Notes: generated by a model not told the origin, from the letters alone. A stretch of 64,000 bases of DNA from Streptomyces sp. B21-105 (GCF_036898465.1 NZ_JARUMJ010000001.1:1178001-1242000); one strand, 5' to 3'; counted from the stretch's first letter, positions 43,369-52,927 are shown. Translations and numbers: made by a program.

Positions 43369-44730
43369 ATGGAGCACTTGATCGACCGGCAGCGCGCCCG
43401 CTACCAGGCTTTGCTGGAACGGGCCGACCGCCCCTTCGACGTGGAGAGGCCGGCGGTGTTCAGCCCGGCGGCCGCCGCCCAGGACGAGGCGAACGTCAAG
43501 GGTCTGCTCTTCCGGTGGACGCCCGTTTTCATCCCCTACGAGTACACCAACTGGGGCGAGGAGAGCCTGGCCCATGTGCAGTCGTGCTACATCGGCGACT
43601 GGTCGGCCATCGGCAAGCTCCGCGTCCACGGGACCGAGGCCCTGACCGCGCTCACCCGCATCGGCATGAACAACCTGTCACGCTTCGAGCCCGGCCAGAT
43701 CAAGCATCACGTCCAGCTGGACGAACGCGGCCACATCGCCTCCGAGGGCCTGCTGTACCGGGTGGCCGAGGAGGAGTTCGTCTACAGCGGCGGCGGCGTC
43801 GACTGGACCGCCTGGCAGATCGACCAGGGCAGCTGGGACGCCAAGAGCGAGGTGATCAGCCCCGACATGTTCATCTTCGAGATCCAGGGGCCGACGTCGC
43901 TGTTCGCACTCGAGGCCGCGACCGGCGAGAGCCTGCGCGACATCGGCTTCAACCGGAGCCGCATGACCAGTATCAGCGGCATCCCCGTGCGGATTCTGCG
44001 CTCGGGGATCTCCGGGGAGCTGGGGTACGAACTGCACGGGTCCGCCGACGACGCCAACGCGATCTGGACGGCGGTCGTCGAGGCCGGGACCGAGCACGGC
44101 ATCCGCCAACTGGGGATGCGCTCCCAACTCGTGGCCCACATCGAGGCGGGCATCGCGACCGTCGGCATCGACTACCTGCCTTCGTCGATCATCACGCCGG
44201 GGGCGCCCAAGCTCTTTCCCCGCGGGATGCCGGACGGCAGTTTCGTCCCGACCGACGTGACGGAGTACTTCCGCCGCCCCGGTGAGCTCGGCTGGGGCCG
44301 TCGCGGAGCCCTCACCTCCCACGACTTCATCGGACGCGACGCGCTGGCCGCGGAGGCGGCCGAAGGCGGCCCGGCGCGCCACCTGGCAGGCCTGCACTGG
44401 AACAACGAGGACGTGATCGCCCTGTACTCCTCCCAGTTCGGCGACGGCCCGTTGCCCGATCCCATGGAGATGCCGCGCAAGATCGGCGCCAGCCTCGACC
44501 AGGTGCTGGTCGACGGACACCCGGTAGGCGTCTCGACCTCCCGCACGTACAGCACGCACCTGCGCCGCACCATTTCCCTCTGCGTCATCGATCGCGACCT
44601 GTCGGCACCGGGCACCGAGGTGACGGTGCTGTGGGGGAACCCCGGCACCGCTCAGCGCGAGCTCCGCGCCACCGTCACCTCCCTGCCCATGAAGGAGGAC
44701 CGCCGTCGCACCGACGTCAGCACGCTGTGA
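43369..44730 (+). CDS. Second GcvT-family THF-dependent demethylase, LigM-like
   Basis: 453 residues from the ATG at 43369 with ccggaggaattcc upstream. The GcvT fold: YTNWGEESLAHVQSCYIGDW, RIGMNNLSRFEPGQIKHHVQ, GDWSAIGKLRVHG and the family ELGYELHGSADDANAIW. It is similar in length and layout to the first copy at 30842 but clearly diverged, so they probably use different methyl donors. It follows the LigBA genes and precedes an alcohol dehydrogenase. It would rely on the MetF-FolD-PurU set 13 kb away to regenerate THF. A fragment of a third copy is at 32730. Confidence 0.82.
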   Translation: MEHLIDRQRARYQALLERADRPFDVERPAVFSPAAAAQDEANVKGLLFRWTPVFIPYEYTNWGEESLAHVQSCYIGDWSAIGKLRVHGTEALTALTRIGMNNLSRFEPGQIKHHVQLDERGHIASEGLLYRVAEEEFVYSGGGVDWTAWQIDQGSWDAKSEVISPDMFIFEIQGPTSLFALEAATGESLRDIGFNRSRMTSISGIPVRILRSGISGELGYELHGSADDANAIWTAVVEAGTEHGIRQLGMRSQLVAHIEAGIATVGIDYLPSSIITPGAPKLFPRGMPDGSFVPTDVTEYFRRPGELGWGRRGALTSHDFIGRDALAAEAAEGGPARHLAGLHWNNEDVIALYSSQFGDGPLPDPMEMPRKIGASLDQVLVDGHPVGVSTSRTYSTHLRRTISLCVIDRDLSAPGTEVTVLWGNPGTAQRELRATVTSLPMKEDRRRTDVSTL

Positions 44731-44822
44731 CCCTGTCGTGACGCGCGCGTACCTCCTGCGCCGTCGGTCATCGACGACATCCGCGCCCTCCTTTCATCCG
44801 TCGCACAAGAAAGGTGAACTTC

Positions 44823-45848
44823 GTGAAGGCAGCCGTGATACCCGCGGTCAACGGCAGGTGGGAACTGCGCGAGGTGCCCACTCCACAGCCGGGGCCCGGC
44901 GAGGTGCTGATGCGGGTGCGCGCCTCCGGCGTATGCGTCAACGACGTCCTGGCCACCACCGGGGCGATCCGGTTCCCCTCGGTCGAGCCGGCGATCACCG
45001 GACACGAGCCGGCGGGCGAGGTCGTCGCGGTCGGGCCGGGGGTCACCACGCGCCGCGTCGGTGACCGGGTGGGAACCCACTGGGTCCGGGCCTCCTGCGG
45101 ACGGTGCGACTACTGCCGTCTGGGCCTGCCGGTGACCGGGCAGGCCGCCTTCGCGTGCGCGGCACCCACCACGACCGGTTTCAGCGTGCAGGGCGGACAT
45201 GCCGAGTACATGGTCGTGGGCGCCGACGAGACCGTACTCCTGCCCGACGGGCTCCCCTTCGAGTTGGCCGCGCCCATGCTGTGCGCGGGCTACACGGGAT
45301 GGTCCGCCCTGCGCGCCGGGGAGCCTCAGCCGCACGAGCGGGTCGCCGTGCTCGGCATCGGCGCGGTGGGCCATCTGGCGGTGCAGTTCGCGCACGCCTG
45401 CGGCCTCGAGACGATCGCGATGACAAGCTCGCCGGACAAACATGACGTGGTACGGCGGCTGGGCGCGGACGAGGTCGTGGCGAACGGCGCCGATTTGCGC
45501 GCAGCGGGCGGCGCCGACGTCATCTTGGCGACCGGCACGTCCTATCCGGCCGCGGCGGAGGCGCTGACGGGCCTGCGGCCGGGCGGGCGACTGGTCCTGT
45601 CGGGCATCGACCCCACCGCCCCCTTCACCGTCCCGCCCTCCGGCAGGGGCCTTCCGTTCATCGGCACTCGCATGCAGGTGATCGGTTCCACCCACAACGG
45701 GCCGCAGTACCTCCGGGAGGCCCTCGACCTCGCCGCCGCGGGAAAGGTCACCCCCATGGTCGAGACGTTCCCGAAGGAGGAGGTGGCCACGGTGGTCGAC
45801 AAGGTCGCCAAGGGCGCCGTCCGCTTCCGTGCGGTGGTCACCTACTAG
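44823..45848 (+). CDS. Zinc-dependent alcohol dehydrogenase
   Basis: 341 residues from the GTG at 44823 (gaaaggtgaacttc). Medium-chain dehydrogenase: catalytic zinc residues Cys38 (SGVCVND) and His61-Glu62 (ITGHEPAGEV), a four-Cys structural zinc site (CGRCDYC with Cys92, 95, 98 and then Cys112), and the nucleotide site GIGAVGHLAVQFAH. The Cys-His-x-Asp motif of many ADHs is CVND here. It is the last gene of the dioxygenase operon. It may oxidise an aromatic alcohol or an aldehyde/semialdehyde intermediate; formaldehyde is unlikely to be the substrate if demethylation is THF-dependent. Confidence 0.88.
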   Translation: MKAAVIPAVNGRWELREVPTPQPGPGEVLMRVRASGVCVNDVLATTGAIRFPSVEPAITGHEPAGEVVAVGPGVTTRRVGDRVGTHWVRASCGRCDYCRLGLPVTGQAAFACAAPTTTGFSVQGGHAEYMVVGADETVLLPDGLPFELAAPMLCAGYTGWSALRAGEPQPHERVAVLGIGAVGHLAVQFAHACGLETIAMTSSPDKHDVVRRLGADEVVANGADLRAAGGADVILATGTSYPAAAEALTGLRPGGRLVLSGIDPTAPFTVPPSGRGLPFIGTRMQVIGSTHNGPQYLREALDLAAAGKVTPMVETFPKEEVATVVDKVAKGAVRFRAVVTY

Positions 45849-46092
45849 GAGGTCGAGCCACGAGCGTGCCTGGTCGGCCGACCCGTCTCGAAGCGGCTTG
45901 AGCGAACGATGCCAGAAGCCCGCGGCGGCATCGACGGCGGAGGGACACGACGACCGTCGCAGCGTGCGGCTACGACACCACGGACGCCGCGCCCCTGACC
46001 ATCGCCGAACACAGAGGCCGCGGCACGCCGACTCCGGAGATGACAGCGACTCCCACCGCGGCTACGACGCGGAGTAGGAGCGCCGTTACCCT

Positions 46093-46768
46093 GTGCTGTA
46101 CCTCCACCACGGTGGGGGGCTGAGCGCTTCGAGCGCGGGGCGCGGGCCGCCGCCGGACTGTCGATGGGCGGGTTCGGGGCCGTCTCGTACGCTGCTCGGC
46201 ACCCCGACCCCTTCGGTGCCGCCGACTCGTTCTCCGGAAACGTCGACCGCCAGAACGTCCGGATGCGCACCATCATCGAGCAGCTACACCCCTCCCTCTG
46301 GGGGGCCGTGGGCGACGCAGGAAGTCCGCCGGCGCGGGGACAACCCCTGGGATCTGGCGGCCAATCTGCGCACGGACGTGTCTCTGTACACGGGCAACGG
46401 CCGCCCCGGCGCGACGACGAGGCCATCCGGCACCGGTGGCTCGACTACGGACCCGGCAGCCACACATGGCACAACGCGCAGCATCGCGTCACGCCCCGGT
46501 CGTTCATCTTCTCGTCGATCAGGCCGCCGGGCACGCGGTATCGCGTCACCGTCCGCGACCACGAGGGCGCTTCAGCACGGTCGGCCACCGCCGACGCCCA
46601 GGGGCGCTTGACGATTCCGCTCACACTGGGCCCCGGCAACCGCACCAGCAGTACTCACCGCGGACCGAGACGTCGAACACAGGCCCCGGCCCTGACTACG
46701 TGGCGTTCCACACCGGGGGTAACAGCTCCCGCTTCAACCGGGCCGAGGTGACGATCCTCCCGCGTTGA
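46093..46768 (+). pseudogene. Decayed esterase (alpha/beta hydrolase, esterase-D-like)
   Basis: Pieces in several frames, in the right order: VLYLHHGGG; then the nucleophile elbow GLSMGGFGAVSYAARHPDPF, DSFSGNVD; a frameshift to NPWDLAANLRTDVSLYTGNG; then WLDYGPGSHTWHNAQ (region of the catalytic His); and a C-terminal end NTGPGPDYVAFHTGG. These match a secreted tributyrin-esterase/mycolyltransferase-like hydrolase that lost its N-terminus and its reading frame at least twice. Non-functional. Confidence 0.65.
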
Positions 46769-46994
46769 GATCTGCTCGCCCAGCCCCCTCCGGAACAGTG
46801 GCCCGGGGCGACACCCAGGAAGATCGGCCAAGCCCTTCACGCACATCCCGGCCCCGGGCGAGGCCCCGCCGCTTGAGCGACTCGGACGGACCTCACTATC
46901 GTCTTGCCCAGAGGTGAGACACCTCTCTCCGATGAGGCATCCCGGGAGGCTCCCCCTGACGGTCAAGAACGAGGAACAGGGTGCTGGGCGCGGC

Positions 46995-47567
46995 ATGCGC
47001 CGCGACGCGGTCCGCAACCGGCGCAAGCTCCTGGATGCCGTGGGGGAAGCCCTCAGGACCGAGCCTGGTGCGATGACCATGGGGGCCGTCGCGGAGCGGG
47101 CCGACCTGTCGCTGGCCACGGCCTACCGGTACTTCCCGTCGGTCGAGGAGCTCCTCAAGGCCTACCTGCTCGGCGTGATCGTCCAGCTGCGCAACTACAG
47201 CCACGACTGCCCCAAGACCGGCCCTGCCCTGTTCGAGGACGTGGTGCGGGAATGGGCTCGTCTGGTCCGCAGCTACGGCCCCGCCATGGTCCAGATCCGA
47301 TCGCGCACGGGCTTCCTCACCCGCCTGCGCGGCAACGACGAGGTGATCACCCCGGTCCGGGACGCCTGGGAGCGCCCCATTCGCAGCGTGATGCGGCACC
47401 TGGACGTGCCGGACGAGCATTTCGATCACGCGTTGTTCCTGTACAACGCCATGTTCGATCCACGCGAGATCCTGGACCTGATCAGCACCGGCCTCCCGGA
47501 GGAGGAAGCGATCAGCCGTCTGACGACGGCCTACTACGGGGCTCTCCAGGGCTGGGCCGGCGCCTGA
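46995..47567 (+). CDS. TetR-family regulator 1
   Basis: 190 residues from the ATG at 46995, placed like most TetR starts just before the helix-turn-helix; the frame is open to 46914. DNA-binding part: AVRNRRKLLDAVGEAL, then MTMGAVAERADLSLATAYRYF. The C-terminal ligand domain contains FDPREILDL, shared with TetR 2 at 58924 (FDPREIFDL), and a similar ending (YYGALQGWA versus FRGALLGWA). The two are paralogues. It precedes the aminotransferase in the same direction and may control it. Confidence 0.85.
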   Translation: MRRDAVRNRRKLLDAVGEALRTEPGAMTMGAVAERADLSLATAYRYFPSVEELLKAYLLGVIVQLRNYSHDCPKTGPALFEDVVREWARLVRSYGPAMVQIRSRTGFLTRLRGNDEVITPVRDAWERPIRSVMRHLDVPDEHFDHALFLYNAMFDPREILDLISTGLPEEEAISRLTTAYYGALQGWAGA

Positions 47568-47773
47568 GGCACACGACCGGCAGCCGGTGAGGAGCGGCTC
47601 CCCCGCGGTTGCCGTAGCTCAACACCGGTAACCAACCACCCACGGCGTCTGCGGTGAGCTTCAGGCATGCCCACCGCACCCCAGCTCGCCCACCGCGCAC
47701 CTGCTCGGGCATGTGCCACCACCTGCCTCCGGCCGTCCAGCCGCCCCCACCCTTGAACCACCCCTCGCAATGT

Positions 47774-47785
47774 GAGAACGTTCTC
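47774..47785. promoter_or_regulatory. 12-bp operator-like palindrome before the aminotransferase
   Basis: GAGAACGTTCTC, perfectly symmetric with a CG centre, within TGTGAGAACGTTCTCGCAC. It lies 34 bp before the aminotransferase ATG, beside an AT-rich TTATAT that could be its -10. It is a LacI- or GntR-like operator by shape; the cognate regulator is unknown. Confidence 0.45.
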
Positions 47786-47818
47786 GCACTTTATATCTCG
47801 TGACTCCCTGGAGACCGG

Positions 47819-48976
47819 ATGAGCGCCCTCCCCTCCCGAACCGCCAGCTCTCTCCCGGAACGCATCAGAGCAGCGTCGCGGCGGCCCAAAACGCTGGGCG
47901 GCGCGGTGCCGGGCGCCGTCTCCCTGGCCATGGGTGAGCCGGACAACAACACCCCGCAGCCAGTGGTGGAAGCCGCCGTCCGGGCGTTGCGCGCCGGTCG
48001 CACTCGTTACTCGCAGATCACGGGGTCTCCGGATCTCCGCCAGGAAATCGCCTCCCACCTGGCGCGTTCCCAGGGCGCCGGGGTCGACCCTGCGAATGTC
48101 GTCGTCACTCACGGAGGCAGCGCCGGCCTCGCCGCCACCGTCCTCGCTCTGCTGAACCCGGGCGATCGAGTGCTGCTCCCCGAACCGACCTACTCCCTGT
48201 ACGCGGACCACGCGGCCATGGCAGGGGCCGAGGTCGAGTGGATCTCCACGCACCCTGACGGCTCGATCGACCTGCGCAAACTCGCGGCGGCGGCACCCGG
48301 TGCCCGCATGCTCGTCCTATGCAATCCCGTGAATCCCACTGGAATGGTGTTCTCCAAAGCCGATATCGAAGGAGTCGGTGCCATTCTCCGCGCTCACCCC
48401 GACCTCTACCTCCTGTCGGACGAGGCATACAGCGACATCGTCTTCGACGGGATCGCGTTCACCTCGGCATCCGAACTGATCTCCGTGCAGGACCGCGTGG
48501 TGCTCTCCGGCACGTTCTCCAAGTCGTACTCGATGACCGGCTGGCGCATCGGTTTCATCTGCGCCACCCCCGCTGTCGCCGAAAAGATCAACCTCGTCCA
48601 CCGGACGATCAACGGGCCTCTGAACACCTTCGTCCAGGACGCGGCCATCGAGGCGCTACGCATTCCCGACAAGGATCTGCACGCACTCTCGGCGCGCTTC
48701 CAGCACCGCCGAGATCTGGTCATGCGGCACCTCGACGGTCTCGACGCGGTGAGCGTCGTCCGGCCTCTCGGGGCGTTCTACGCATTCCCCCGTATCGACA
48801 GCGCCCTGTCCTCCGTCGAACTCGTGCAACGGTTCGCCGACGGAGGCGTGCTCGTACGCGCCGGGTCCGAATTCGGCCCGTCGGGCGAGGGACACGTACG
48901 CCTGTCCTTCGCCACGGACGAAGCGGCACTCGAAGAGGGTCTGCGCCGCTTTACGCACGTCATCAAAGCGCTTTAG
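47819..48976 (+). CDS. Class I/II PLP-dependent aminotransferase
   Basis: 385 residues; ATG at 47819 after ctggagaccgg. Fold-type I motifs: GEPDNNTPQPVVEAAVRAL, the PLP phosphate region THGGSAGLAATVLAL, CNPVNPTGMVFSK with substrate-binding Asn-Pro, DEAYSDIVFDG, the Schiff-base Lys235 in SGTFSKSYSMTGWRIGF, and the C-terminal Arg in HVRLSFA. It belongs to the aspartate/aromatic aminotransferase group. It could supply 2-oxo acids to the indolepyruvate oxidoreductase at 59601, whose regulator is a paralogue of this gene's neighbour. Confidence 0.92.
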   Translation: MSALPSRTASSLPERIRAASRRPKTLGGAVPGAVSLAMGEPDNNTPQPVVEAAVRALRAGRTRYSQITGSPDLRQEIASHLARSQGAGVDPANVVVTHGGSAGLAATVLALLNPGDRVLLPEPTYSLYADHAAMAGAEVEWISTHPDGSIDLRKLAAAAPGARMLVLCNPVNPTGMVFSKADIEGVGAILRAHPDLYLLSDEAYSDIVFDGIAFTSASELISVQDRVVLSGTFSKSYSMTGWRIGFICATPAVAEKINLVHRTINGPLNTFVQDAAIEALRIPDKDLHALSARFQHRRDLVMRHLDGLDAVSVVRPLGAFYAFPRIDSALSSVELVQRFADGGVLVRAGSEFGPSGEGHVRLSFATDEAALEEGLRRFTHVIKAL

Positions 48977-49454
48977 CACTGCCCTCCTCGATTTCGATCA
49001 CATATCGGCCTGACCGACAACGCCCATACATGACTCCCGGAGATCTCGAGTGCGTCACAGAGGTCCCGAAGTCCGTGCTGCCCAGTAACTCTTTCAGTGA
49101 CGAGCCAAGCTCTTTACCAAAAGTCGACGAGGAAGCGTTGACAGGCGGCGCACCCGGCCCCATAGTCGACGCAACTGAGATTCGCTTCGCACTTCAGAGT
49201 GAGCCGCTCGGTTCGAACGCAAGCACTCCGAGCCTCGGACCCTGCTTCGCGGGGCCAGCGCATCACGTAGGCCAGACGGGCCAACAAGGGCTGGCGCACA
49301 CCTCAAGTGAAACCCCAATCGCAAGCCGTTCGGCAGTGTTCGTAGGGATGAGTCCCCGATGACGGGAAGCTCACCAACGACTCCGTGCGCGACACGCCGC
49401 TCGCAGATCAACCGGCAAGCTCCGCAAGGCGGACGGCCGACGGAAGGAGTTCCC
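48977..49454. other. Upstream region of the second sugar operon
   Basis: 478 bp, lower in GC than the genes around it. No gene was recognised. It carries a promoter at 49138-49166. The aminotransferase ends on an AAAGCGCTTT palindrome (48965-48974), which could be an operator but lies in coding sequence. Confidence 0.5.
49138..49166 (+). promoter_or_regulatory. Promoter of the second sugar operon
   Basis: Consensus TTGACA (49138-49143), a 17-base spacer, CATAGT (49161-49166). The leader to the first gene would be about 280 bases. A GTCGACG repeat (49123, 49165) flanks the -35/-10 region and might be a regulator site. Confidence 0.55.
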
Positions 49455-50762
49455 ATGGCTTCACGGTGGGTGAAGGGGGCTGGGGTCATGTTGACCGTTG
49501 CCTCGCTCGTCACGCTCAGCGCCTGCAGCGGGTCCGGCGACTCGGGCGGTTCGAGCTCCGGCGGCAAACCGGTGACGGTGGAGTTCTGGGGGGCGGCGGT
49601 CGGCCTCGACAAGTCCGTGGCGCTGTGGAACAAGTCCCACCCCGACATCAAAGTCAAGTACAGCCAGATCCCGGCGGGCAGCATCGGCGGCTACGCCAAG
49701 ATGCAGAACGCGGTGAAGGCCGGCAACGCACCCTGTCTCGGTCAGGTGGGCTACGACACCCTCTCGAACTTCATCGCCACCGGCGCGCTGGAGGACATCT
49801 CCCAGTACGCCGACTCCGCCAAGGACAAGTTCGTGCCGTGGGCCTGGCAGATGTCCAGCGTCGGCGACAGGGTGTTCGGCATCCCCGTCGACACCGGGCC
49901 CATGGCGATGTACTACCGCTCCGACCTGTTCAAGAAGTACAAGATCTCGCCGCCGAAGACCTGGGACGATTTCGCCGCGGCCGCGCAGAAGGTACACAGC
50001 GCCAACCCCTCGGCCTATCTGACGACCACGCCGCAGGACGCCTATGACCTGGGGGCACTGACCTGGCAGGCCGGGGGCAAGTGGTTCGGTACCGCGAACG
50101 ACCGGTGGCAGGTGACCATCGACAACCCGCAGACGAGCAAGGTCGCGCAGTACTGGCAGGGCCTGCTGGACAAGAAGCTGGTCACCAGTGACCCGATGCT
50201 GGACACGGCCTGGTTCAAGAAGGTGCAGGACGGGCAGCTGCTGTCGCTCGTCAGCGCCGTGTGGGCGGCTCCGCTCATCTCCAAGAACCTGCCCGAGCTG
50301 TCCGGCAAGTGGGCCGTGGCGCCCATGCCCCAGTGGTCCGCCGGGCAAGAGGCGGCCGGTAACCGCGGAGGCTCGGCGACCGTGGTGCTCAAGGGCTGCG
50401 AGCACCCGAAGGAAGCCACGGAGTTCGCGACCTGGATGAGCACCGACAACGACAGCGTCACCAGTCTGATCAAGAACACGGGTATCTACCCGGCCGCGAC
50501 GAGCGGACAGCAGCTGCCTGCCGTGGACCAGCCGTCGGCGTACTTCGGCGGACAGAACATCTACGACGTGTTCAGGACAGCGGCCGCGAACACGAGCACG
50601 GGCTGGGTGTGGGGCCCGACCATGAGCCAGGTTCAGTCCGACATGAAGGACGGGCTCAAGAAGGCCGGAGCCGGGCAGGGCACCATCCCGAAGGCCGTGA
50701 CCTCCGTCCAGGACAGCACCGTCGCGGCCATGAAGAGCCAGGGGCTGAGCGTCGGGAAGTGA
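49455..50762 (+). CDS. Sugar ABC transporter substrate-binding lipoprotein, second system
   Basis: 435 residues from the ATG at 49455 (cggaaggagttccc). Lipoprotein signal with the lipobox LSAC followed by SGSGDSGGSSSGG linker. Family-1 binding-protein pattern: VTVEFWGAAVGLDKSVALWN, GIPVDTGPMAMYYRSDLFKK and YKISPPKTWDDFAAAAQK. It delivers sugar to the two permeases downstream. No LacI gene is adjacent; a TetR gene closes the operon instead. The GH2 enzyme in the operon suggests a galactoside or related glycoside. Confidence 0.93.
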   Translation: MASRWVKGAGVMLTVASLVTLSACSGSGDSGGSSSGGKPVTVEFWGAAVGLDKSVALWNKSHPDIKVKYSQIPAGSIGGYAKMQNAVKAGNAPCLGQVGYDTLSNFIATGALEDISQYADSAKDKFVPWAWQMSSVGDRVFGIPVDTGPMAMYYRSDLFKKYKISPPKTWDDFAAAAQKVHSANPSAYLTTTPQDAYDLGALTWQAGGKWFGTANDRWQVTIDNPQTSKVAQYWQGLLDKKLVTSDPMLDTAWFKKVQDGQLLSLVSAVWAAPLISKNLPELSGKWAVAPMPQWSAGQEAAGNRGGSATVVLKGCEHPKEATEFATWMSTDNDSVTSLIKNTGIYPAATSGQQLPAVDQPSAYFGGQNIYDVFRTAAANTSTGWVWGPTMSQVQSDMKDGLKKAGAGQGTIPKAVTSVQDSTVAAMKSQGLSVGK

Positions 50763-50976
50763 CGCGCGCGGTCAGCGACGGCGGGCGCCCGGCGGCCTCC
50801 CTGACCTGCCGGACGCCGGAGCCGCGGCTTCACGCCCTTGCCCTCGACATGCGCGTGTCCGTCCTCCCTCGTGCCACCACCGCCCGCGCCCCCGCAGGGC
50901 GACGACCAGCCCGACCAGCACCAACGACCAGTCGGTCCCTCACTTCACGGGACCACTTCACGAGCAAGGAGCAGGC

Positions 50977-51927
50977 ATGGCGACAAGAACGCCTGGCGAC
51001 GCTCTCGCCCACCCCATCGCCGGCTCGGCAGCGAAGCGAAGCCCCGGCCGTGGCCACACTCGTTCCGCGGTGCTCTTCCTGGCACCGTTCGGGCTGCTGT
51101 TCACGGCGATGTTGCTCGCACCGATCGGCTACGCGGTGTACCAGAGCTTCTTCAGGACGCGCCGCAGCGGCCTCGGACTGGGACCGTCGACGACTGTCTT
51201 CGCCGGGTTCGACAACTACGTGACGGCTCTGCACGACAGCCGGTTCATGTCGTCGTTCCTGCGGGTGTTCACGCTCGGCATCGTGCAGGTGCCGGTGATG
51301 CTGGGCCTGGCGCTCCTGTTGGCGCTGCTGCTGGACTCGCGTGGCGCCGTGTTCAAGAAGGCCTTCCGGCAGATCTACTTCCTGCCCTACGCGCTGCCGG
51401 GCGTGATCGCCGCGATCATGTGGTCGTTCCTGTACGCGCCGAGCGTCAGCCCGTTCACCGCTGCCCTGCGGCACGTCGGGCTCGATGTGAACTTCCTGTC
51501 CGGCGACCTCGTGCTCGCCTCGATCGGCAACATGATGACGTGGGCCTGGACCGGCTTCAACATGCTGATCATCTACTCGGCCTTGCAGGCGATCCCCGGC
51601 GAACTCACCGAAGCCGCCGTGATGGACGGCTGTTCCGGGTGGCGGGTCGCCTGGCACGTGAAGATTCCCGCGGTACGGCCGGCGCTGATCCTCACCACGG
51701 TGTTCTCCATCATCGGTACCGCCCAGCTGTTCAACGAGCCTGCGGTGCTGAGTCAGGTCGCCCCGACCGTCTCCCCCACCTACACGCCGATCCTGGCCAC
51801 CCAGCAGTCGGCGGACATCAACAACTACAACTACGCGGCCACCCAGTCGGTCATCCTCGCCCTGCTGACCTTCGTGCTGTCGTTCGGCTTCCTCAAGTTC
51901 ACCCAGCGGAAGGGCACCTTCGCATGA
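50977..51927 (+). CDS. Sugar ABC transporter permease, MalF-like, second system
   Basis: 316 residues; ATG at 50977 after aaggagcaggc. Membrane segments begin at SAVLFLAPFGLLFTAMLLAP. The EAA loop is visible (ELTEAAVMDGCSGWRVAWHV, then KIPAVRPALI). The gap of 214 bp from the binding-protein gene is unusually long but has no recognisable gene. It ends with a 4-base overlap (ATGA) with the next permease. Confidence 0.92.
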   Translation: MATRTPGDALAHPIAGSAAKRSPGRGHTRSAVLFLAPFGLLFTAMLLAPIGYAVYQSFFRTRRSGLGLGPSTTVFAGFDNYVTALHDSRFMSSFLRVFTLGIVQVPVMLGLALLLALLLDSRGAVFKKAFRQIYFLPYALPGVIAAIMWSFLYAPSVSPFTAALRHVGLDVNFLSGDLVLASIGNMMTWAWTGFNMLIIYSALQAIPGELTEAAVMDGCSGWRVAWHVKIPAVRPALILTTVFSIIGTAQLFNEPAVLSQVAPTVSPTYTPILATQQSADINNYNYAATQSVILALLTFVLSFGFLKFTQRKGTFA

Positions 51928-52817
51928 CGACCGTCACTCCCTCCGCAACACGTGCCGCCGCCGGGCCTCCCGGCCGACTGCGTACGTCATCGCTGGCCGG
52001 CCGGGCGGGCGTGTTCGCGGTCATGGCGCTCTTCGCCCTGTACACGCTCATCCCAGTCTGGTGGCTGCTGGTCACCGCGACCAAGAACAGCGGCTACCTG
52101 TTCACCACGAACGGGCTGTGGTTCTCCCACTTCGACCTGTGGACCAACATCCGTGACGTCTTCCAGGAACAGGACGGCATCTTCGCCCGGTGGCTCCTGA
52201 ACAGCGCCCTCTACAGCGTCGGCGGCGCGGCGGTGAGCACGACGCTGTCCGCCATGGCCGGGTACGCGCTGGCCAAGTACCCCTTCCGCGGTCGGGACCT
52301 GACCTTCAACGTCATCCTCGGTGCCGTCCTGATCCCGGACGTCATGTTCGCGCTGCCCCTGTACCTGATGTTCAGCCAGGTCCACCTCGTCAACACCTAC
52401 TGGGCCGTCTTCCTGCCCAGCGTCGTCAGCCCGTTCGGGGTCTACCTGTCGCGCATCTACGCCGGAGCGTCGGTACCGGACGAACTGATCGAAGCCGCGC
52501 GACTCGACGGTGCCGGCGAGGCCCGGATCTTCTGGCGGGTCGCCATGCCGATCATGTCTCCCGCGCTGGTCACCATCTTCCTGTTCCAGTTCGTCAGCAT
52601 CTGGAACAACTACCTGCTGCCCCTGCTCATGCTCAACAGCGACGAACTCCAGCCGGTCACCGTCGGGTTGGCCAACTGGCGGGAGGGGGTGAACCAAGGC
52701 ATCCCCTACAACATCACCATCACCGGCGCGTTCCTCTCGGTGATCCCTCTGATCGTCGCGTTTCTCGTCCTGCAGCGGTTCTGGCGCTCCGGACTGGCCG
52801 CCGGGAGCGTGAAGTAG
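51924..52817 (+). CDS. Sugar ABC transporter permease, MalG-like, second system
   Basis: 297 residues; ATG at 51924 overlaps the previous stop (ATGA), which overrides the much longer open frame that starts at 50838 in shadow sequence. The first span is AGVFAVMALFALYTLIPVWW. The EAA motif is LIEAARLDGAGEARIFWRVA. A second importer with no ATPase gene, probably also energised by a shared MsiK-type ATPase encoded elsewhere. Confidence 0.92.
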   Translation: MTTVTPSATRAAAGPPGRLRTSSLAGRAGVFAVMALFALYTLIPVWWLLVTATKNSGYLFTTNGLWFSHFDLWTNIRDVFQEQDGIFARWLLNSALYSVGGAAVSTTLSAMAGYALAKYPFRGRDLTFNVILGAVLIPDVMFALPLYLMFSQVHLVNTYWAVFLPSVVSPFGVYLSRIYAGASVPDELIEAARLDGAGEARIFWRVAMPIMSPALVTIFLFQFVSIWNNYLLPLLMLNSDELQPVTVGLANWREGVNQGIPYNITITGAFLSVIPLIVAFLVLQRFWRSGLAAGSVK

Positions 52818-52927
52818 GTCTGACCGCCCGCCATTCGGCCGGCCACGCGTCTGAGCGGACCTCCCCCACCGTCTCCCGCCTACGCCCGCTACACCCGATT
52901 CCCCGCACCCCTGGAGACCTGACCCTG

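Noticed and set aside
48965..48974. AAAGCGCTTT as an operator for the second sugar operon
   Set aside because: It is a perfect palindrome, but lies in the last codons of the aminotransferase, about 165 bp before the promoter, and a 10-bp match is weak evidence.
50838..51923. Open frame continuous with the second MalG-like permease
   Set aside because: It overlaps the MalF-like gene in another frame; the ATG at 51924 gives normal length and the usual ATGA coupling.
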